Shown here one piece after another: positions 52,436 through 62,205 of a stretch of DNA of 64,000 nucleotides. The stretch's first letter is position 1. Every line of letters starts with the position of its first letter. The position numbers and the translations under genes are program-made. The stretch is from NCBI RefSeq assembly GCF_042684585.1, contig NZ_JBHULS010000001.1, positions 434,001-498,000 on the forward strand. The letters run 5' to 3'. This stretch comes from Algorimicrobium sediminis. Lineage in GTDB: Bacteria; Bacteroidota; Bacteroidia; Flavobacteriales; Flavobacteriaceae. The notes beneath the pieces are model-generated. The model worked only from the letters and a program-made list of their open reading frames with translations, ran no database searches and had not been told where the DNA came from.

Positions 52436-52891
52436 TTATTTTGAAATATGTTCTTTTTGGTTGTAAATTTTCTTGTTGGATATCATGTTATTTATGATTT
52501 CAGCTACTTCGTAAAAATTATCTAACTTTTCTGGAGCAACATTTTTACGTATGGTTTCATTAAAGGTTAGTACCTTCTCGCGTGAGTAAGCGCGTTTTTC
52601 TCGTCCAAATTCCGTTAGGTGTATAATAACACCCCGGCCGTCCTCTGGATTTGGTTTGCGTTCTATTAAGCCTTTTTCTTCCATAGTTTTTAGGGTACGC
52701 GATAAACTAGTGGCTTCCATACCCATTTTGGGGCCTAACGAGGTGGAGGCTGTGCCATGCTCGGGATCGATACTTAGTAATGCAAACCCAGTAGCCATGC
52801 TTGTTTCAAATTTGGCGGCTTCTTCGTTATACATTTTATTTATAGCTAACCAAGTGGTTCTAAATATATAATCGATGGTTTTATCTTTCAT
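52436..52891 (-). CDS. MarR family regulator of the beta-oxidation genes
   Basis: 151 residues from ATG 52891 (MKDKTIDYIFRTTWLAINKM). A TTG start at 52912 is part of the -7 element and is rejected. The winged-helix domain includes ATGFALLSIDPEHGTASTSL, ATSLSRTLKTMEEKGLIERK and the wing NPEDGRGVIIHLTEFGRE. It is the first gene of the operon with the FadB-like gene, four-helix-bundle gene and thiolase. A perfect 24-bp palindrome sits next to its promoter, so autorepression is likely. The ligand could be a fatty acyl-CoA; that is inference. Confidence 0.92.
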   Translation of the reverse strand: MKDKTIDYIFRTTWLAINKMYNEEAAKFETSMATGFALLSIDPEHGTASTSLGPKMGMEATSLSRTLKTMEEKGLIERKPNPEDGRGVIIHLTEFGREKRAYSREKVLTFNETIRKNVAPEKLDNFYEVAEIINNMISNKKIYNQKEHISK

Positions 52892-52909
52892 GGTTACAAA
52901 TTGGTTTCC

Positions 52910-52946
52910 CAAATATAATAAAATTTATTATGCATGCATAATAAAT
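52910..52946 (-). promoter_or_regulatory. promoter and 24-bp palindromic operator of the marR-fad operon
   Basis: On the minus strand TATATTTG (52917-52910) is a perfect -7 element. Five bases upstream begins a perfect 24-bp palindrome (52923-52946) with centre TATGCATGCATA, covering the place of a -33 element. A repressor bound there would block RNA polymerase. Confidence 0.8.
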
Positions 52947-53109
52947 AATGAAATTTTAACAGTTCCTTTATAATTATTTTGAAGTGGATAAGGCCTTTTT
53001 ATTTTTTGAAGATTACCGGTACCATTAAACTGTTTGTTTTAGAAAAGCGTAAGCGTATTAAATTCCTTTTAACTGAAATATTTTAGCAGCGCATCCTTTT
53101 TCCTGAAAC

Positions 53110-53139
53110 AAAAAAAAACTCCTAAAAATTAGGAGTTTT
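53110..53139 (-). terminator. intrinsic terminator after the acyl-CoA ligase gene
   Basis: An 11-bp stem (53117-53127 with 53131-53139 region; core CTCCTAA/TTAGGAG) followed on the minus strand by a run of T, immediately after the stop at 53144. Confidence 0.85.
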
Positions 53140-53143
53140 GTAA

Positions 53144-54913
53144 TTAGGAGCGGTATATTTTTTCAATTAAGTCTTTATAAATTTCCTTAATAGCTTTCCG
53201 TTTCATTTTCATGGTTGGTGTTAAATGGCCGCCTTCAATGGTCCATGCATCGGGCGTTATTTCAAATTTTTTAATTTGTTCCCAATGTCCGAATTTTTTG
53301 TTAGCCTCGTCTATTTCAGCCTGTAGGCGTTCGTGCAGTATTTTGTTTGAAGGAATGTCTGCTCTGGATTTTAAATCGTAGTTATGGCGTTTCGCCCATT
53401 CTTCAACAAATTCGTAGTTAATTTGAATGAGCGCTGCTGGCATTTTTTCTCCTTCACCAATAACCATTATTTGTTCTATAAATCGGGATTGTTTAAATTG
53501 GTTTTCTAGTAGCGCTGGGGCCACGTACTTGCCGCCCGAGGTTTTAAACATTTCTTTTTTACGATCGGTTATTTTTAGGAAGCCGTCGGCGTCAAATTCG
53601 CCAATATCGCCAGTGTGAAAATAATTATCTGTCATGACTTCGGCTGTTTTTACGGGGTCTTTATAGTAGCCTTGCATAACGTTAGGCCCTTTTACCAGAA
53701 TTTCACCATCGTCTGCTATTTTTACATCAACATTGGTAATTACCTTACCTACGGTACCAATGCGAAATCCGCCATCTCGTTGGTCGTTTACGGCAATAAC
53801 GGGTGATGTTTCTGTAAGGCCGTAACCTTCCATAATGGGCATTTGGGCGGCAGCAAAAATACGGGTTAACCGTGGTTGTAAGGCTGCACTACCAGATACC
53901 ATTAAATCTAGGTTGCCACCTAATCCTTCTTTCCATTTGCTAAAAATTAGTTTTCTAGCTAGTTTTAGTTTGGTTTCATACCACCAACCATTAGCGCCAT
54001 ATGGTTCATACTTTAAGCCCAAGTTTACAGCCCAAAAAAACAAAGCCTTTTTTAGCCCCGAAAGCTCACTGCCTTTAGCCACAATTTTATCGAAAACCTT
54101 TTCGTATAAACGAGGAACCGCCGTCATAACATGGGGTTTCACTTCTTTAAGGTTATCGCTCATTTTTTCAATGGATTCGGCAAAATAAACCTCTACACCA
54201 CAGTATTGATATAAGTATAAAATCATGCGTTCAAAAACATGACATACTGGTAAAAAACTTAAAGATTTGGATTCGCCATAATCAAATGGTACGCGTTTTT
54301 CGCTGTCCAACACATTGGAAACAATATTTTTGTGCGACAGCATAACGCCTTTTGGTGTTCCTGTAGTTCCAGAAGTGTAAATAAGGGTAGCTAAATTTGT
54401 TTCAGTTACAGCTGCTTTGCGCAGTTCTACCTCGGGCTGGTTATCTTCATTTTGGCCAAGCTCTAAAAGTTCTTTCCAATTGCTTTCGTTTAAGATGCTA
54501 TCGAATGTATAAATGCCTTTAAGTTTTGTTTGCGCTTTTATGGGGTTTAATTTTTCCAGAATGCTCGCGTCCGAAACAAAACAATAAGATGCTTCCGAGT
54601 GGTTTAAAATATACGCGTAGTCTTCTTTAGAGATGGTAGGATAAATAGGGACGTTAACGGCACCAATTTGCAGTACACCAATATCTAAAACATTCCATTC
54701 TGTGCGGTTGGTTGTTGAAATAACCGCTATTTTTTCATTTGGTTTTATGCCTAACCGCAGTAAACCACGACTTATTGCATTTGCTTGATTTACATACTCT
54801 TGGGTAGAAATAGAAACCCAGGTACCATTGTATTTGGTTGTAAACGCTTTGTTTAAATTATAGGTTTCTAATTGGTGATAGGGTATGTCAAAAAGTCGCT
54901 TAATTTGGGTCAT
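53144..54913 (-). CDS. long-chain acyl-CoA synthetase (AMP-binding)
   Basis: 589 residues of the FadD/FAA-type ligase family. The P-loop LIYTSGTTGTPKGV is at about 177-190, GYGLTETSPVIAVN is the A5 motif, YFHTGDIGEFDADGFLKITD the A7 block and DRKKEMFKTSGGKYVAP the A8/hinge with the catalytic Lys region near the end (LTPTMKMKRKAI). It activates fatty acids to acyl-CoA with ATP and so feeds the beta-oxidation genes upstream on the same strand, though a 231-bp gap separates it from marR. No signal peptide. No clear -7 element was found upstream. Confidence 0.93.
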   Translation of the reverse strand: MTQIKRLFDIPYHQLETYNLNKAFTTKYNGTWVSISTQEYVNQANAISRGLLRLGIKPNEKIAVISTTNRTEWNVLDIGVLQIGAVNVPIYPTISKEDYAYILNHSEASYCFVSDASILEKLNPIKAQTKLKGIYTFDSILNESNWKELLELGQNEDNQPEVELRKAAVTETNLATLIYTSGTTGTPKGVMLSHKNIVSNVLDSEKRVPFDYGESKSLSFLPVCHVFERMILYLYQYCGVEVYFAESIEKMSDNLKEVKPHVMTAVPRLYEKVFDKIVAKGSELSGLKKALFFWAVNLGLKYEPYGANGWWYETKLKLARKLIFSKWKEGLGGNLDLMVSGSAALQPRLTRIFAAAQMPIMEGYGLTETSPVIAVNDQRDGGFRIGTVGKVITNVDVKIADDGEILVKGPNVMQGYYKDPVKTAEVMTDNYFHTGDIGEFDADGFLKITDRKKEMFKTSGGKYVAPALLENQFKQSRFIEQIMVIGEGEKMPAALIQINYEFVEEWAKRHNYDLKSRADIPSNKILHERLQAEIDEANKKFGHWEQIKKFEITPDAWTIEGGHLTPTMKMKRKAIKEIYKDLIEKIYRS

Positions 54914-54974
54914 GTTTATAAAAAGTTAGAACACTTGCAAAATATGAAAAAAAACTGATAATTAATTGGTGCTA

Positions 54975-55007
54975 CAAAAAAAGGAGCTCGAAATATTTAA
55001 GCTCCTT
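54975..55007 (-). terminator. intrinsic terminator after purL
   Basis: An 8-bp stem (AAGGAGCT 54981-54988 with AGCTCCTT 55000-55007), followed on the minus strand by a T run. It lies 136 bp past the purL stop. Confidence 0.8.
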
Positions 55008-55142
55008 GATTATTAATTACTTATAAAAATTGGTTCGTTGTTTTACATTAGTATGGCCAAAGCACCTACCATGATTTACCAATTTGGGTTTAGTAGGCCG
55101 ATTTTGTTTCCGTTTTATGACGTTTATAACTTAAAACAGCTG

Positions 55143-58100
55143 TTATTGGTTGTTTTCAATCCATAATCTGGCATTAATAAAAGCCTCTAACCATGGCGAC
55201 ACGACATCGGTTCTGTCTGTTGGGTAATAGGCCCAATTCCATGGAAACACAGAACGTTCTATATGTGGCATAGTAGCCAAGTGGCGTCCTGTTTTATCGC
55301 ACAACATAGCCGTGTTAAAATCTGAACCATTAGGATTGGCAGGGTAGCTGTTATAGCCGTATGTTGCTACAATATTATAGGCTTCTTTATTGTTAGGTAA
55401 GTGAAATTTACCTTCGCCATGCGAAATCCAAACCCCTAATTTGCATCCTTCCAAGCTAGAAAGCATAACGGAGTTGTTTTTCTGAATTTCAACGGAAGTA
55501 AAGGCGCTTTCATGTTTTTTAGAATTGTTATAAGTTAATTTGCCATGCGTGTCATGCTCTGGGTTTATTAATTCTAATTCCATAAAAAGCTGTGCACCAT
55601 TACAGATACCAACCGAAAGTGTATCCTTACGTTTGTAGAAATTCTGTAACGCTGTCTGGGCTTTTTCGTTGTATTTAAAAGCGCCAGCCCAGCCTTTGGC
55701 AGAACCCAGAACATCTGAATTTGAAAAGCCACCTACAGCACCAATAAACTGAATATCTTCTAAAGTTTCTCGACCCGAAATTAAATCGGTCATGTGCACA
55801 TCTTTCACATCAAATCCTGCCAAATACATGGCGTTGGCCATTTCGCGTTCAGAGTTCGATCCTTTTTCACGTAAAATAGCAGCTTTTGGTCGGTTTTTGG
55901 TTGGGTGTTGTGGTTTCTTTCCGTCAAATTTGTTTGGAAATGTGTATTGTAATGGTTGGGTTTTGTAATTATTAAAACGTTCTTGTGCTAAACCGTTCGC
56001 GGTTTGTTTCTGATCTAGTAAAAACGAGGTTTTATACCAAACATCGCGTAATCTGGAAACTGTTAGCGTGTAAACTTCATTATGATTTATGATACTTAAA
56101 ACATCGCTATCTTGAACGGTACCAATATTAAAAAATTCGATATTGGCGTCCTTTAATACCTGTTCTACCGAGCTATCTTTGGCTTGAAAAACCAACCCAG
56201 CATTTTCCGAAAATAGAAGTTTAATAGTGTCTTCTTCGTTTATTTGGCTTAAATCCAATTCAGCTCCTAAATTAGTGTCTGCAAAACACATTTCTAAAAG
56301 TGTGGTAATAAGACCGCCAGAAGCGATATCGTGTCCAGCAACAATTTTTTTGGCCTTAATAAGGTCTTGAAGCGTATTAAATACCGTTTTTACAAAAGCC
56401 GTATTGGTTATATCTGGGGTGTCCGTACCAATGGCGTTTAAGGTTTGGTTAAATGAGCTACCACCCAATTTATAGCTATCTTGCGATACGTTTATATAAT
56501 AAATATTGCCCGCATTTTTTTGAAAAACAGGCTCCACTACGTTTGTGATATTATCGCAATGTCCTGCTGCAGATATGATAACCGTACCAGGTGCAATAAC
56601 CTCTTCCGTAGGATATTTTTGTTTCATAGATAGGGAATCTTTTCCCGTTGGTACATTTATACCCAATGCAATGGCGTATTCTGAAACAGCTGTTACAGCT
56701 TCGTACAGGCGCGCATCTTCACCTTCATTTTTGCAGGGCCACATCCAGTTTGCGGAGAGTGTTACACTTTTTAAGCCATCTTGTAAAGGTGCCCAAACAA
56801 TATTGGTAAGTGCTTCTGTAATGGCATTTCGGCTACCTGCTGGTGCAGAAATTAAACCCGAAATAGGCGCATGACCTACCGAAGTAGCAATACCTTGTGT
56901 GCCGTTATAATCCAATGCCATAACACCACAATTGTTTAAGGGTAATTGTAACGGGCCAGCACATTGTTGCTTTGCCACTTTACCACCTACACAGCGGTCT
57001 ACTTTGTTCGTTAACCAGTCTTTACAAGCTACAGCCTCTAATTGTAAAACTTGATCTAGGTATACCAAAAAGTTTTTCGTTTTATAACGCGGGTTTTTGT
57101 AGTTACGCGCTACGGTAGTATCGGTCATAATTGTTTTTGGCGAGCTACCAAACATATCTTGAAGTTCCAAATCCATTGGTTTTTCGCCTGTGGTTTCCGA
57201 TTTAAACGTAAAACGCTTATCATTGGTTACCTTACCAACGGTGTACATTGGTGCCCGTTCGCGATCGGCAATTTGCTGTAAGGTATTTATATGTTTTTCG
57301 GAAATAACGAGTCCCATACGCTCTTGCGATTCGTTACCAATAATTTCTTTTGCCGATAAGGTTGGATCGCCAACAGGCAGCTTATCTAAATCAATTTTGC
57401 CTCCGGTGTCTTCCACTAACTCTGAAAGACAATTTAAGTGACCACCTGCGCCGTGATCGTGAATGGAAACAATGTGGTTTTCTGCACTTTCTACCATGCC
57501 ACGTACTGCGTTAGCCGCACGTTTTTGCATTTCAGGGTTGGAGCGTTGTACCGCATTGAGTTCTATACCGGTTGAAAACGCACCCGTATCTGCCGAAGAA
57601 ACTGCGGCACCGCCCATACCAATGCGATAGTTTTCACCACCTAGAATTACAATATTATCGCCTTTTTTTGGCGTATCTTTTAAGGCTTGATCGGCTTTGC
57701 CATAGCCTATACCTCCGGCTTGCATAATAACTTTGTCGTAGCCTAGTTTTCTGGCTTTTGATTGACTAGAGGCGCTATTTTCCGCATGTTCAAAGGTTAA
57801 TACCGATCCGCAAATAAGTGGTTGACCAAATTTGTTACCAAAATCGGATGCACCATTGGACGCTTTTATTAAAATATCCATTGGTGTTTGATACAGCCAC
57901 GGTCTTGCTGGCATTTTCTCTTCCCAGAAGCGGTTGGGTTCCAAGCGGGAGTAAGGCGTCATATAAACGGCTGTTCCGGCTAGGGGCAGGGATCCTTTAC
58001 CACCTGCTAGTCTGTCGCGAATTTCTCCGCCAGAGCCAGTAGCTGCTCCGTTAAAAGGTTCAACAGTGGTTGGAAAATTATGGGTTTCGGCTTTTAAGGA

Positions 58101-58847
58101 AATGACCGAATCGAATTCTTTTATTTCATAAAAATCGGGCTTGTTAGCAGATTTTGGTGCAAACTGCTGTACCCGTGGTCCTGCAACAAAAGCGACATTA
58201 TCTTTATAAGCAGAAATAATACTATTTGGATTTTGCTTGGAGGTTTCTTTTATTAAACTAAAAAGGGAAGCAGCCTTTTCTTCACCATCGATAACAAAAG
58301 TGCCATTAAAAATTTTATGGCGACAGTGTTCCGAGTTCACTTGCGAAAAACCAAATACTTCCGAATCTGTTAGTGGTCTGCCTATTTTTTTTGAAAGGTT
58401 ATTTAAATAATTAATTTCTTCCTCGTTTAGGGCTAACCCTTCGGCTTCGTTATAGGCAGCAATATCGGTTATGTTTAGTACCGGTTTTGGCGTTCCTGTA
58501 GCTACAAACATAGCTTGATGTAAACTGCTGTACTTTTCAGAAATCATAGGATCGAAATCCTTAAATTTTTCTGTACAAGCTGTAAATTCTTCAATACGAA
58601 CAATACCTTTAATACCCATATTTTGAGTAATTTCGACAGCATTGGTACTCCACGGGCTAATCATTGCGGCGCGCGGACCAACAAAAAAAGCATGAATGGA
58701 TGCTTCCTCTAGTAGTGGTTGGTTGCCAAATAACCATGATAATTTAGCCGTTGTTTCTGTTGATAATTTCTTTGCCGCCGTGCCTTGTGGCTGGTAAACT
58801 TGAACTGCAAATACTTTGCTGTTTTGGTTTCCGAAGAAGTGAATCAT
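55143..58847 (-). CDS. purL: phosphoribosylformylglycinamidine synthase, single-chain form
   Basis: 1234 residues, the large single-chain type. N-terminal and linker domains come first (GFSQVNSEHCRHKIFNGTFV is the PurL hallmark). Two AIRS-type ATP-binding halves follow (SLKAETHNFPTTVEPFNGAA; GKDSLSMKQ; VAGHDIASGGLITTLLEMCF). The C-terminus is a class I glutamine amidotransferase: GAVGGFSNSDVLGSAKGWAG, nucleophile Cys in VGICNGAQLFMELELI, and the His/Glu pair in TMPHIERSVFPWNW. It makes FGAM in purine synthesis. It is monocistronic, with its own promoter and terminator. Confidence 0.97.
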   Translation of the reverse strand: MIHFFGNQNSKVFAVQVYQPQGTAAKKLSTETTAKLSWLFGNQPLLEEASIHAFFVGPRAAMISPWSTNAVEITQNMGIKGIVRIEEFTACTEKFKDFDPMISEKYSSLHQAMFVATGTPKPVLNITDIAAYNEAEGLALNEEEINYLNNLSKKIGRPLTDSEVFGFSQVNSEHCRHKIFNGTFVIDGEEKAASLFSLIKETSKQNPNSIISAYKDNVAFVAGPRVQQFAPKSANKPDFYEIKEFDSVISLKAETHNFPTTVEPFNGAATGSGGEIRDRLAGGKGSLPLAGTAVYMTPYSRLEPNRFWEEKMPARPWLYQTPMDILIKASNGASDFGNKFGQPLICGSVLTFEHAENSASSQSKARKLGYDKVIMQAGGIGYGKADQALKDTPKKGDNIVILGGENYRIGMGGAAVSSADTGAFSTGIELNAVQRSNPEMQKRAANAVRGMVESAENHIVSIHDHGAGGHLNCLSELVEDTGGKIDLDKLPVGDPTLSAKEIIGNESQERMGLVISEKHINTLQQIADRERAPMYTVGKVTNDKRFTFKSETTGEKPMDLELQDMFGSSPKTIMTDTTVARNYKNPRYKTKNFLVYLDQVLQLEAVACKDWLTNKVDRCVGGKVAKQQCAGPLQLPLNNCGVMALDYNGTQGIATSVGHAPISGLISAPAGSRNAITEALTNIVWAPLQDGLKSVTLSANWMWPCKNEGEDARLYEAVTAVSEYAIALGINVPTGKDSLSMKQKYPTEEVIAPGTVIISAAGHCDNITNVVEPVFQKNAGNIYYINVSQDSYKLGGSSFNQTLNAIGTDTPDITNTAFVKTVFNTLQDLIKAKKIVAGHDIASGGLITTLLEMCFADTNLGAELDLSQINEEDTIKLLFSENAGLVFQAKDSSVEQVLKDANIEFFNIGTVQDSDVLSIINHNEVYTLTVSRLRDVWYKTSFLLDQKQTANGLAQERFNNYKTQPLQYTFPNKFDGKKPQHPTKNRPKAAILREKGSNSEREMANAMYLAGFDVKDVHMTDLISGRETLEDIQFIGAVGGFSNSDVLGSAKGWAGAFKYNEKAQTALQNFYKRKDTLSVGICNGAQLFMELELINPEHDTHGKLTYNNSKKHESAFTSVEIQKNNSVMLSSLEGCKLGVWISHGEGKFHLPNNKEAYNIVATYGYNSYPANPNGSDFNTAMLCDKTGRHLATMPHIERSVFPWNWAYYPTDRTDVVSPWLEAFINARLWIENNQ

Positions 58848-58879
58848 TATGTTTGTGTTAAGTTGTGTTGTTTAAGCCA

Positions 58880-58887
58880 CAAATTTA
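58880..58887 (-). promoter_or_regulatory. -7 promoter element of purL (TAAATTTG)
   Basis: TAAATTTG on the minus strand is a perfect TAnnTTTG match, 32 nt before the purL ATG. Confidence 0.6.
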
Positions 58888-58956
58888 CTTTTTTTCGGTG
58901 TAATAATTACTATTTGTATTATTGAAAATTACGAGTTATCCACGTGTTTATTAACC

Positions 58957-58985
58957 AAAAAAAAGCGACTTGTTACAGTCGCTTT
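58957..58985 (-). terminator. intrinsic terminator after the endonuclease I gene
   Basis: A 9-bp stem (58962-58970 with 58977-58985), followed on the minus strand by a T run. It lies 5 bp from the nuclease stop at 58991. Confidence 0.85.
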
Positions 58986-58990
58986 AAATA

Positions 58991-60835
58991 TTAGTGTTTT
59001 ATCAGCTTTTTGCTAATGGTTTGGTTTCCTTGGGTTATGCGTAAAATATACATACCACTGCTTAAGCTTTGTGTGTTTATAGTACCAGTTGCTTGTATGG
59101 TTTTTTGTAACATGTTTTTACCTAAAACATTATAAATTTCAACCTGGGTTTCTTCTGGTTTACTTAATGTAATATGCAGCAGATTTTTGACTGGATTAGG
59201 GTAAACATTTGCTTCAAGTTTGTTTAGCTCTGCGGTACTTAAATTAGCATAACAGGTATAGGATAAATCATCAAAAGCCACACGGTTTGAGCCAGTATTG
59301 CCATCAATGGTAATAGATACAGTTCCTTCTATATTAATATTAGAGATAGTAGTGGTTTGAACAACGTCCTGATCGCCATAAGCTATCGTGCCAACAAGCG
59401 TATTGTTTACCTTTAAATTAAACGTTCCTGGCGATCCACCAAATACACGTTTGGTAGTAACGGTAAAGGAGCCAATACCACCAGATGTACTTGGCGCTGT
59501 TATGCTACCATTTCTTACTGTAATGGCGCGATTACTTATGGTTTGGTCCGTTCGGGCATCTGTGGCAGTCCATGTACCACCATTGTCGCCTGTCCATGTT
59601 CTGGTATCGTAACTACCACTGTTGGCTGGGATGTTTTGAAAGGTTTCTGTTAAACAGTTGTTACCAGCGTCAGTATTTGTAGTGGTCTCGCAGGCTTCAT
59701 TACTAAAGCCAGATGTGTTTCCAGCCGCATCTGTAGCTACAACCGTAAAACAGTAGGTTGTGCTTGGTGTTAAACCTGTAACGGTAAAATTGGTATTAGC
59801 TGTTGTAAACCTATTAACACCATCCTGATAAATATCGTAAAAGGTAACACCAACATTATCTGTTGCCGCTGTCCAGTTTAAATCGATTGTGAAATTGGTA
59901 GGATTGGAAGCAATTAAATTAGTTGGCGTGCTTGGCGCTTCGGTATCTGGTTCTGAATTCCAGATAAGGTTAACATACTCCGGATTATCTATAAAGGGAT
60001 TTCTGTTAGATTGATGGTGGTAGAATATGTTATTATTTCTATCGATTTCTTTTTGTGAAACCGGATCCATTTGGTGCCATTCCAATAAAATATTTAAGAA
60101 GGTTTCATCAAAAACCACATCCGAGGTACCGTTAAACATAGCATAATTACCCCAGTTAGCTACCAAATCTTGGTATCTTGTTGCAAAGTAAAAATGAATT
60201 CGGGCAATATCGCCTTTAAACTCGTCTATAGGTTCAAATACAATTCCAGAATATCCGGCCGCATAGCCGCTGTTAATATTAGCGCCTAATTTGGAACCAT
60301 TTTGTGTCGGGTTTGAAATACCGCTTTGGTTGATTAAATTAGAATCATCTACCACGCCAAAAGGATAACTTCCCCTAAATCCGTTTACCCGTCCATCTGT
60401 TGGTAGTAATTCGTGCGCATCACTTCGCATGGGTGTGGCTTGGTTAAAAACAGATTGCGGAATAACGTGCTCCTTATTATAGCAATCGCCTTCGGAATTA
60501 TAGTTGCCACATTCGTCCGTTACAGGCGAAAATGTATAAGGATCTGAACCTGCTGGGTTTTCCGAATAGGGATCTAAAATAGTGTTACTATTAACTTCGT
60601 AATACATATCTAAATCGTAATTTGCTATAAACCCATCCATAGCGTCATAGCCTTGGTCTGTGTGAAAGTATTCAACAGGCAAACCATCATTTTCTGTATT
60701 AATAATACGGTGTAATTGTGTTTTTAGGGTAAAGCCTGTTCCGGTGGCAGTGCTGTAATAATTGGTTGGAATTTGAGCCACAGATGCCATACCTAAAAGT
60801 AAGGCAGCAAGTAAATGCGTAAATTTCATTTTCAT
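58991..60835 (-). CDS. secreted endonuclease I family nuclease with FN3 domain and T9SS sorting tail
   Basis: 614 residues. Signal peptide 1-20 (LLGMASVAQ). The endonuclease I domain covers about 25-295, with the active-site block DCYNKEHVIPQSVF and SDAHELLPTDGRVNG. A fibronectin type III domain follows (about 305-390, APSTPTNLIASNPTNFTIDL and TYCFTVVATDAAGNTS), then a beta domain (about 395-535). The C-terminal 75 residues are a T9SS type A sorting tail (VYPNPVKNLLHITL ending SKKLIKH). It degrades extracellular DNA after export by type IX secretion. The start is 8 bp past the RsmB-family stop, so co-transcription is possible. Confidence 0.93.
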   Translation of the reverse strand: MKMKFTHLLAALLLGMASVAQIPTNYYSTATGTGFTLKTQLHRIINTENDGLPVEYFHTDQGYDAMDGFIANYDLDMYYEVNSNTILDPYSENPAGSDPYTFSPVTDECGNYNSEGDCYNKEHVIPQSVFNQATPMRSDAHELLPTDGRVNGFRGSYPFGVVDDSNLINQSGISNPTQNGSKLGANINSGYAAGYSGIVFEPIDEFKGDIARIHFYFATRYQDLVANWGNYAMFNGTSDVVFDETFLNILLEWHQMDPVSQKEIDRNNNIFYHHQSNRNPFIDNPEYVNLIWNSEPDTEAPSTPTNLIASNPTNFTIDLNWTAATDNVGVTFYDIYQDGVNRFTTANTNFTVTGLTPSTTYCFTVVATDAAGNTSGFSNEACETTTNTDAGNNCLTETFQNIPANSGSYDTRTWTGDNGGTWTATDARTDQTISNRAITVRNGSITAPSTSGGIGSFTVTTKRVFGGSPGTFNLKVNNTLVGTIAYGDQDVVQTTTISNINIEGTVSITIDGNTGSNRVAFDDLSYTCYANLSTAELNKLEANVYPNPVKNLLHITLSKPEETQVEIYNVLGKNMLQKTIQATGTINTQSLSSGMYILRITQGNQTISKKLIKH

Positions 60836-60842
60836 TTTAAAG

Positions 60843-62054
60843 TTATTTTTTTTGTAATAAAGCCATGTAAAATCCGTCGTAACCCAATTCAGAAGGCAGC
60901 ACTTTTTTATCTGAAACCAAACTAAATTCGCTACCTGCCTCCGAGGCTAAAAAGCGGCTTACTTGATCTTGATTTTCGGATGGTAAAATGGAACATGTGG
61001 CATATACCATTTGGCCTCCTGGTTTTACCATTTTTGAGTATTGTTGTAAAATTTCTTGTTGGGTTGTTTTTATGTTATTTAAAAATTCTGGCTCCAATTT
61101 CCATTTAGCATCGGGATTACGTTTTAAAACCCCTAATCCGGAACAAGGCGCATCAATAAGCACGCGGTCCGCTTTTTGGTGGAGTTTTTTTATAACTTTT
61201 GTGGAGTCAATGTGTCTTGGTTCAATATTATGAGCGCCATTTCGTTTTGCCCGTCGTTTTAGTTCGTGCAGTTTATTGGCGTAAATATCCAATGCTATAA
61301 TTTGGCCTTTGTTTTCCATTAAAGAAGCTAGGTGAAGAGTTTTCCCTCCGGCGCCAGCGCAGGCATCTACAACACGCATACCTGGCGAAACATTTAGGTA
61401 GGCCGCAACCAATTGCGACGAGGCATCTTGCACTTCAAACTCACCATTTTTAAAAGCCTCTGTTGTAAACACATTGGCGCGCTCTTTTAGTTTTAAGGCT
61501 TCGGGATACCCTTTTAGGAATTCGGTTTCAATATCCAAATCGAATAGTTTGGCTTGTAATGTTTCTTTAGAAGTTTTTAAGGTATTAACCCGTAAAACAA
61601 CATCTGCTTGGGTGTTTAGAGCGGCAATTTCCTTGCTCCAAGCCGTTTCTCCTAGTTCTGCTACGCCTAAATTATCCAGCCAATCTGGTATGGACTCTTT
61701 GAATTTTCTAATTTTTGATAACTCATCAAAACGGCCTTTAATTTTTCTAACGGGTGTGTTTTCGAAGTATTTCCAATCTGGTAATTTAATACCTCTTAAT
61801 GTTGCCCAAACGGCAAAAATACGCCATAAATCGTCTCTGCTAAATGGCTCTTTTACTTCAGCTATTTCTGCATATAAGCGTTTCCAACGCACAATTTCGT
61901 AAGTCGTTTCGGCAACAAAGCCTCGGTCTCTGCTTCCCCAGCGTTTATCGCGCTTTAAAAGTTGCTGAATAACTTTGTCTGCGTAATGGCCTTCGTTACA
62001 TATAAGTGTTAAACCATCTATAACGGCAAAGCATAAGTTTCTGTGTAATCGCAT
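60843..62054 (-). CDS. RsmB/NOP family RNA (cytosine-5) methyltransferase
   Basis: 403 residues. An N-terminal RNA-binding NusB-like helical part precedes the SAM-dependent methyltransferase domain (about 180-400). SAM-binding motif I is VVDACAGAGGKTLHLASLM. Motif IV DAPCSGLGVLKRNPDAKW and motif VI ATCSILPSENQDQV hold the two catalytic cysteines of m5C methyltransferases. The likely target is 16S rRNA, as for RsmB. It has a perfect -7 element 70 nt upstream. Confidence 0.92.
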   Translation of the reverse strand: MRLHRNLCFAVIDGLTLICNEGHYADKVIQQLLKRDKRWGSRDRGFVAETTYEIVRWKRLYAEIAEVKEPFSRDDLWRIFAVWATLRGIKLPDWKYFENTPVRKIKGRFDELSKIRKFKESIPDWLDNLGVAELGETAWSKEIAALNTQADVVLRVNTLKTSKETLQAKLFDLDIETEFLKGYPEALKLKERANVFTTEAFKNGEFEVQDASSQLVAAYLNVSPGMRVVDACAGAGGKTLHLASLMENKGQIIALDIYANKLHELKRRAKRNGAHNIEPRHIDSTKVIKKLHQKADRVLIDAPCSGLGVLKRNPDAKWKLEPEFLNNIKTTQQEILQQYSKMVKPGGQMVYATCSILPSENQDQVSRFLASEAGSEFSLVSDKKVLPSELGYDGFYMALLQKK

Positions 62055-62123
62055 GAATTGTATTTGTACTGTATTAATAGTTTTTAAGGCTGTTAAGGAA
62101 CAGTTTAGTTATTAATTAGCTTG

Positions 62124-62131
62124 CAAAGGTA
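62124..62131 (-). promoter_or_regulatory. -7 promoter element of the RsmB-family gene (TACCTTTG)
   Basis: TACCTTTG on the minus strand, a perfect TAnnTTTG match, about 70 nt before the start codon at 62054. Confidence 0.6.
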
Positions 62132-62205
62132 CACAAAGTTTATTTCTTTCTAGGTTTATCTAATTATTCGTTTACCTTTTCTATTTTTATGAAAATTTAT
62201 CAGCT

